DNA of 19,673 bases from DASPJR01 sp035628505 (GTDB lineage: Bacteria; Planctomycetota; SZUA-567; H5-PLA8). Of the stretch, positions 16,152 to 19,673 are shown piece by piece. Within the stretch, counting starts at the first letter, position 1. Every line of letters starts with the position of its first letter. The stretch is from NCBI GenBank assembly GCA_035628505.1, contig DASPJR010000115.1:1-19673 (forward strand), read 5' to 3'. Under the pieces are notes generated by a model. That model ran no database searches. It had not been told where the DNA came from and saw nothing but the letters and a program-made list of their open reading frames with translations. Both the position numbers and the translations under genes were made by a program.

Positions 16152-17249
16152 ATGAGTACCGATCGCGCGCGCGATGAGCTTCACGCGCTGACACTCCCGG
16201 AGTTGACCGAGCGCCTTGTGCGCGAAAGCCTCTCGGCGCATCATGCGCGGCTGGTTTTCCAGGGGCTGCACCGTTACGGCTGCCGCGACTACGCAGAGAT
16301 CCCAGGAATCAGCCTCGCATGCCGCGGCATTCTTGAAAAGCTTCCGCGGCCCGCTGAACTGCGGGTGGATTCAGCACATCAGGCCAGCGATGGTACCGTC
16401 AAGCTGCGCATTCTCACGCAGAGCGGCGACGCCATCGAATCGGTGATCATCCCCGGCCCGCACCGCATGACGCTGTGCGTATCCAGCCAGGTCGGCTGCG
16501 CCGCCGGCTGCACCTTCTGCCACACCGCAACGATGGGTCTGCTGCGCAACCTCTCTGCGTGGGAAATTGTCGAGCAGTACCGCCTGGCGGAATGTTACCT
16601 TAAAGAAAACGGCGGGCGCGGGACGCGCGCGCTCCATATTTCAAACATCGTTTTCATGGGCATGGGCGAGCCGCTTCACAACGAAGCCAACGTGCTGCAG
16701 GCCTGCCGCATCCTCGGCGAGCCCGTCGGCGCAGGAATCCCAAAGCGCCATCTGGTAATCAGCACCGCCGGCGTCGGCAATCGCATTCGCCCGGTGTGGG
16801 AAGAAAACGTCGCGTCCATCGCCCTGAGCCTGCATGCCACGACTGACGAAACGCGCAGCCGCATCGTGCCACTGAACAAGCAGTGGAACTTGAGCGCGCT
16901 GCGGGAAATCCTGCTGGAGATCCCCTGGCGCAAGCGTGAGTTCATCGTTATCGCGTATTTGCTGCTCAACGGCGTCAACGATTCGCGCAACGACGCGGCG
17001 CGACTGGCCGAATGGATCCGCGGCATTCCCGTCAAAGTCAATCTGCTCGAATTCAATCCCTTCCCCGGAAGCGCGTTTCAACGGACAAGTCTGGAGCGCC
17101 GTGAAGAATTCCGTGGCTGGCTCGATGAGTTCGGTGTTTTTAATACATTGCGTGTGTCACGCGGCGACGATGTGCTCGCTGCCTGCGGCCAGCTCGCTGT
17201 CGGCGGCCGAAAGAACCAGAAGCACCCGGCTGCGAAAGCACGCAGCTGA
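16152..17249 (+). CDS. rlmN: 23S rRNA (adenine2503-C2)-methyltransferase-type radical SAM enzyme
   Basis: A 365-residue protein. Seen: MTLCVSSQVGCAAGCTFC with the radical-SAM triad C116, C120 and C123 and the preceding C109; FMGMGEPLHN (169-177); VISTAGVGNRI; ALSLHATTDETR; NLLEFNPFPGSAF; and RGDDVLAACGQLAV with C345. Known: RlmN uses SAM twice, first methylating the C345-type cysteine and then transferring carbon to A2503 of 23S rRNA (and A37 of some tRNAs); all required cysteines are here. Residue 268 is Ala in FIVIAYLLLNGVND where E. coli RlmN has Glu (EYVMLDHVND). Cfr and RlmN share this fold; the overall match to RlmN, including the C-terminal NPFPG and RGDD blocks, favours RlmN. The gene appears to have its own leaderless promoter despite being only 44 bp after the preceding gene. 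Confidence 0.92.
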   Translation: MSTDRARDELHALTLPELTERLVRESLSAHHARLVFQGLHRYGCRDYAEIPGISLACRGILEKLPRPAELRVDSAHQASDGTVKLRILTQSGDAIESVIIPGPHRMTLCVSSQVGCAAGCTFCHTATMGLLRNLSAWEIVEQYRLAECYLKENGGRGTRALHISNIVFMGMGEPLHNEANVLQACRILGEPVGAGIPKRHLVISTAGVGNRIRPVWEENVASIALSLHATTDETRSRIVPLNKQWNLSALREILLEIPWRKREFIVIAYLLLNGVNDSRNDAARLAEWIRGIPVKVNLLEFNPFPGSAFQRTSLERREEFRGWLDEFGVFNTLRVSRGDDVLAACGQLAVGGRKNQKHPAAKARS

Positions 17250-17297
17250 AGCGGTTATGCTGTTCTAACAACTTATCATCCTTCGGGAGGGGCAATC

Positions 17298-18335
17298 ATG
17301 GGCGATCTGAGGATTGGCGTGGTTGGGCTCGGCTGGGTTGCCGGCGCGCACATCGAAACGTTCAAGCATGTCACCGGCGCGCGCATCACTGCCGTCTGCT
17401 CCAGCCGCAAGCAGGACCCGGCGGAGCTCGAAAAAAAGTACGGCGTGAAGCTGAAAGTCTATAACGATTTCGCAGCGATGCTGAAGGACAAAGACATCGA
17501 CGCGATCGACATCTGCACGCCGCACCACCTCCACGCTGAACAGGCCATCGCCGCCGCGAAGGCCGGCAAGCACCTGATCATCGAGAAACCCATCTGCCTC
17601 AATTTCGAACAGGCTAAAGCAATTCGCGATGCCGTGAAAAAAGCCGGCGTGCAAGCCTGTGTGTGTTTTGAGTGCCGCTACAGCGCGCACTTCACAATGG
17701 TGCGTTCCATCCTCCAGCAGGGCTTGCTCGGCGAACTCCATTATGGCGAAGTCGATTACTACCACGGCATCGGCCCCTGGTACGGCCAGTTCAATTGGAA
17801 CATCAAGAAGGAATTCGGCGGCAGCAGCCTGCTCACCGCCGGCTGCCACGCACTGGATTCGCTGCTGATGTTCATGAATGAGCCGGTCGAAGAAGTAACC
17901 AGCTACGCTACCGCATCAAAGAACGAAATTTTTAAACCCTACGAGTACAAGACGACGAGCACCACGATTCTGAAGTTCAAGAACGGCAAGGCTGGCAAAG
18001 TCGCGTCCTGCATTGATTGCCTGCAGCCCTATTACTTCCACGTCCATCTCGTCGGAAGCCACGGCAGTCTGCTCGATAACAAGTTCTATTCGTCGGAACT
18101 GCCCGGCATGACCAAGGCTCGCTGGAGCACGCTTGAAACGGCGCTGATCGATTCCGGCGACGTCAGCGATCATCCGTATCAGCCGCAGTTTCAGGCCTTT
18201 GTCGACAGTCTCGCCAAAGGCCGCGAAATGCCGCTCACCGGTTTCGATGTCGCGTTCGAATCGCACCGTGTTACTTTCGCCGCCGATCTTTCCGCGCAGC
18301 GCGGAACACCGGTGAAGCTGTCAGAAATCGTCTGA
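17298..18335 (+). CDS. Gfo/Idh/MocA-family NAD(P)-dependent oxidoreductase
   Basis: A 345-residue protein. Seen: an N-terminal Rossmann motif GVVGLGWVAGAHIE (7-20), DICTPHHLHAEQAIAAAKAGKHLIIEKPICLN with the EKP triplet at 96-98 (K97 is the family catalytic lysine), and GGSSLLTAGCHALDSLLMF with H184 and D187 in the substrate-site helix. Known: the family oxidises or reduces sugars, inositols and related compounds, and length and domain order are standard. The substrate is not predictable. GGGAGGGG at 17285-17292 lies 5 nt before the ATG, a strong ribosome binding site. A PIG-L deacetylase lies downstream on the same strand, separated by a repeat element, suggesting a shared role in amino-sugar or glycoside metabolism. 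Confidence 0.9.
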   Translation: MGDLRIGVVGLGWVAGAHIETFKHVTGARITAVCSSRKQDPAELEKKYGVKLKVYNDFAAMLKDKDIDAIDICTPHHLHAEQAIAAAKAGKHLIIEKPICLNFEQAKAIRDAVKKAGVQACVCFECRYSAHFTMVRSILQQGLLGELHYGEVDYYHGIGPWYGQFNWNIKKEFGGSSLLTAGCHALDSLLMFMNEPVEEVTSYATASKNEIFKPYEYKTTSTTILKFKNGKAGKVASCIDCLQPYYFHVHLVGSHGSLLDNKFYSSELPGMTKARWSTLETALIDSGDVSDHPYQPQFQAFVDSLAKGREMPLTGFDVAFESHRVTFAADLSAQRGTPVKLSEIV

Positions 18336-18337
18336 AC

Positions 18338-18481
18338 ACGACTTCAACACGGAGACACAGAGGTCACGGAGTGCACGGAGAACTGCTTTCTGGTAACCGG
18401 CTTTGTGCGGGGGACTCGATTCAAATAACTTCCGTGTCCTCCGTGCGCTCCGTGCGCTCCGTGACTCCGTGTTGAAGTCGT
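18338..18481. repeat. 144-bp inverted-repeat element with ACGGAG-type 9-mers
   Basis: The outer arms are perfect 17-bp inverted copies of ACGACTTCAACACGGAG (18338-18354 and, reversed, 18465-18481). Inside each arm are about three further units of the form NNCACGGAG, not aligned one to one between arms. The centre (about 18383-18430) is unique. No coding capacity and no clear target-site duplication were seen. The element fills almost all of the 164-bp gap between the Gfo/Idh and PIG-L genes and stops 7 bp before the next ribosome binding site. A transcript would fold into a long hairpin. Confidence 0.8.
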
Positions 18482-18499
18482 TCTTATAGGAGCTCATTC

Positions 18500-19279
18500 A
18501 TGCCGACCGTTCTGGCCATCATGGCGCACCCCGATGACATCGAGATCACCTGCGCTGGCACGCTTGCGCTGCTCAAACAGGCGGGCTGGTCGATTTACAT
18601 GGCGACGATGACCGCCGGCGATCTGGGCTCGATGACCCTTACGCGCGAGAAAATCGCGTCCGTGCGCCGCAAGGAAGCGGCGAAGTCCGCCGCGCTTCTC
18701 GGCGCGAAATACGCGTGCCTCGATTTCGCCGATCTGACGATTTGCTATGGCGAAGAGGCCAAGCGGCGCGTCAGCGGAGTGCTGCGGGATGCGCGGCCGG
18801 ACGTGATCATCACGCATCCGCCGCAGGACTACATGGCCGACCACGAGGAAACCTGCCGCCTCGTGCGCGAAGCCGCGTTCGCGTCGACGATCCCGAATTG
18901 GAAAGCGTCGTTCAATGGCAAAAGCACCCGGCCCTGCGAGAAGCTGCCGGCGATTCTCTACGCTGATCCGATCGAAAACGTCGATCACGACGGCCGCCGC
19001 GTCAGCCCGCATTACGTTGTCGACATCTCGGACGTCATCGAGCTCAAGTCAGAGATGCTCGCTGCGCACGCCTCGCAGCGCGACTGGTTGCGCGCGCAGC
19101 ATGGCGAAGACGAATACATCCATTCGATGCGCCGCTGGAGCGAAGACCGCGCGAAGGATTTCGGCAGGAAGACCGTGCGCTTCGCCGAAGGCTTCCGGCA
19201 GCACCTCGGCCACGCCTTCCCCGCGCAGGACGTGCTCTCCGCCGCGCTTGGAAAGGAACGCGTGAAGTCGCTGCGCTGA
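18500..19279 (+). CDS. PIG-L (LmbE-like) family zinc-dependent deacetylase
   Basis: A 259-residue protein. Seen: MAHPDDIE at the N-terminus (H10, D12, D13), TAGDLGS, RRKEAAKSAALLGA, and DVIITHPPQDYMADHEE (101-117) with H106, D110 and H115. H10, D13 and H115 fit the zinc site of this family (compare the His/Asp/His set of MshB). Known: members remove acetyl groups from N-acetylglucosamine-containing substrates such as GlcNAc-PI, GlcNAc-Ins and bacillithiol precursors, or from lincosamide and glycopeptide intermediates. The exact substrate is unknown. GGAG at 18489-18492 precedes the ATG by 7 nt. It is preceded by the inverted-repeat element and followed by a repeat-filled non-coding region; it is probably read with the Gfo/Idh gene unless the long hairpin separates them. 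Confidence 0.9.
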   Translation: MPTVLAIMAHPDDIEITCAGTLALLKQAGWSIYMATMTAGDLGSMTLTREKIASVRRKEAAKSAALLGAKYACLDFADLTICYGEEAKRRVSGVLRDARPDVIITHPPQDYMADHEETCRLVREAAFASTIPNWKASFNGKSTRPCEKLPAILYADPIENVDHDGRRVSPHYVVDISDVIELKSEMLAAHASQRDWLRAQHGEDEYIHSMRRWSEDRAKDFGRKTVRFAEGFRQHLGHAFPAQDVLSAALGKERVKSLR

Positions 19280-19313
19280 CGGCACACATCTTGCCACAGA
19301 GGACATGCAGATA

Positions 19314-19374
19314 ACGACTTCAACGCAGAGGCGCAGAGAGCGCAGAGAGCGCAGAGTACGCAGAGTACGCAGAG
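19314..19374 (+). repeat. Tandem CGCAGAG-type 9-mer array
   Basis: It starts with ACGACTTCAACGCAGAG (19314-19330), then GCGCAGAG, AGCGCAGAG twice and TACGCAGAG twice (to 19374). The lead-in ACGACTTCAAC is identical to the outer arm of the element at 18338-18481, so the two are related, but here only one arm is present. The units are too short and spacerless for CRISPR. Confidence 0.75.
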
Positions 19375-19403
19375 ATTGATTTTTGATGGTGCTGTGGCCG
19401 CGA

Positions 19404-19477
19404 TGTAACGCCGCTTTTCTAGCGGCGAGTCACTCCGTGATGTTTGAGCGACTCGCGAATTGAAAATTCGCGTTACA
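19404..19477. repeat. Compact triple-hairpin repeat with matching ends
   Basis: The ends TGTAACGC (19404-19411) and GCGTTACA (19470-19477) are inverted copies. Between and overlapping them are three stems: CGCCGCT/AGCGGCG (409-415 with 421-427 of 19xxx), GCGAGTC/GACTCGC (19425-19431 with 19450-19456), and CGCGAATT/AATTCGCG (19454-19461 with 19465-19472). It could fold as three neighbouring hairpins or as a branched structure closed by the outer stem. No coding sequence is visible. Confidence 0.65.
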
Positions 19478-19490
19478 AAAGTGCCGGGTG

Positions 19491-19673
19491 GCCCGGCCCA
19501 ACGGGCCGGGTCGCGCAGCGACAAGAAGCCGCAGCATCGACGCTGCAGTCGTTTGCGTGCGGCGATTGTTGAACGACTTTGACCTGCAGCGCTTTCCGAC
19601 AAGTGTGAGCAGTTGATCGACCGCAACGTTTCAGCTGGGGCTTCTTGTGCCTTCGGCACCCGGCCCGTTGGGC
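19491..19673. repeat. Inverted pair of two-hairpin REP-like elements, second copy cut by the window end
   Basis: Copy 1 (19491-19529): CCCGGCCC-AAC-GGGCCGGG, then GTCGC-GCA-GCGAC (19510-19522), then AAGAAGCC. Copy 2 on the minus strand (19673 to 19639): a partial first stem, then GTGCC-GAA-GGCAC (19659-19647), then AAGAAGCC. The second stem differs between copies by paired changes only. The 394 bp from 19280 to the end contain no gene I can support. Confidence 0.7.

Noticed and set aside
18338..18481. Intrinsic terminator after the Gfo/Idh gene
   Set aside because: The inverted arms are long but far apart with a unique centre, and they are followed by TCTTATAGGAG rather than a U-tract; they fit a repeat element better.
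19314..19374. CRISPR array
   Set aside because: The repeats are 9 bp with no spacers and no cas genes are nearby.
19012..19659. A minus-strand frame across the right-end repeats
   Set aside because: It runs through tandem 9-mers, hairpins and the antisense of the PIG-L gene; its low-complexity Cys/Ala/Leu stretch (CVLCVLCALCALCA) is a translated repeat.

Overview
The window is a GC-rich, gene-dense piece of chromosome. It looks like a free-living, didermic bacterium outside the best-studied groups. System II cytochrome c maturation with a long-N-terminus CcsA, a KorAB-type 2-oxoacid:ferredoxin oxidoreductase, a TMTC-like membrane/TPR protein, a Calx-beta/PKD secreted protein and a Gfo/Idh oxidoreductase next to a PIG-L deacetylase are a mix common in Acidobacteriota, Planctomycetota, Verrucomicrobiota and candidate phyla such as Sumerlaeota. 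The phylum cannot be settled from this sequence. No rRNA, tRNA, CRISPR array, transposase or phage gene was found.

Layout. 1-3407 (minus): resB followed by ccsA, the latter running off the left edge, form a cytochrome c assembly operon with a plausible promoter and a 5'-end stem-loop. 3607-8319 (plus): an FGE-fold lipoprotein, a small VOC metalloprotein that appears to be transcribed leaderless, and an 1122-residue protein joining a WecG/TagA/CpsF glycosyltransferase to a TMTC-like polytopic region and TPRs. This ends at a strong intrinsic terminator next to a pair of palindromic repeats. 8539-13141 (minus): korB and korA (the subunits of one enzyme), preceded by a fusion of a phytol/dolichol-kinase-like domain (VTE5-like) with a DUF92 domain (VTE6-like). 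13324-19279 (plus): a large secreted multidomain protein, divergent from the kinase fusion with overlapping -10 elements; rlmN, which also looks leaderless; a Gfo/Idh/MocA oxidoreductase; and a PIG-L deacetylase. The right end (19280-19673) and the gap at 18338-18481 carry no genes but hold several structured repeat families.

How the parts fit. ResB and CcsA carry and ligate heme to periplasmic apocytochromes. KorAB couples a CoA-dependent 2-oxoacid reaction to ferredoxin. The kinase fusion could turn a free prenol into a prenyl diphosphate in two steps. The GT26-TMTC-TPR fusion suggests building a sugar-lipid on the cytoplasmic face and transferring sugar outside with one polypeptide. The most unusual items are the two fusion enzymes, a recurrent TACACT promoter box placed 6-7 nt before ATG in two genes without a Shine-Dalgarno sequence, and intergenic repeats whose stems show compensatory changes between copies.
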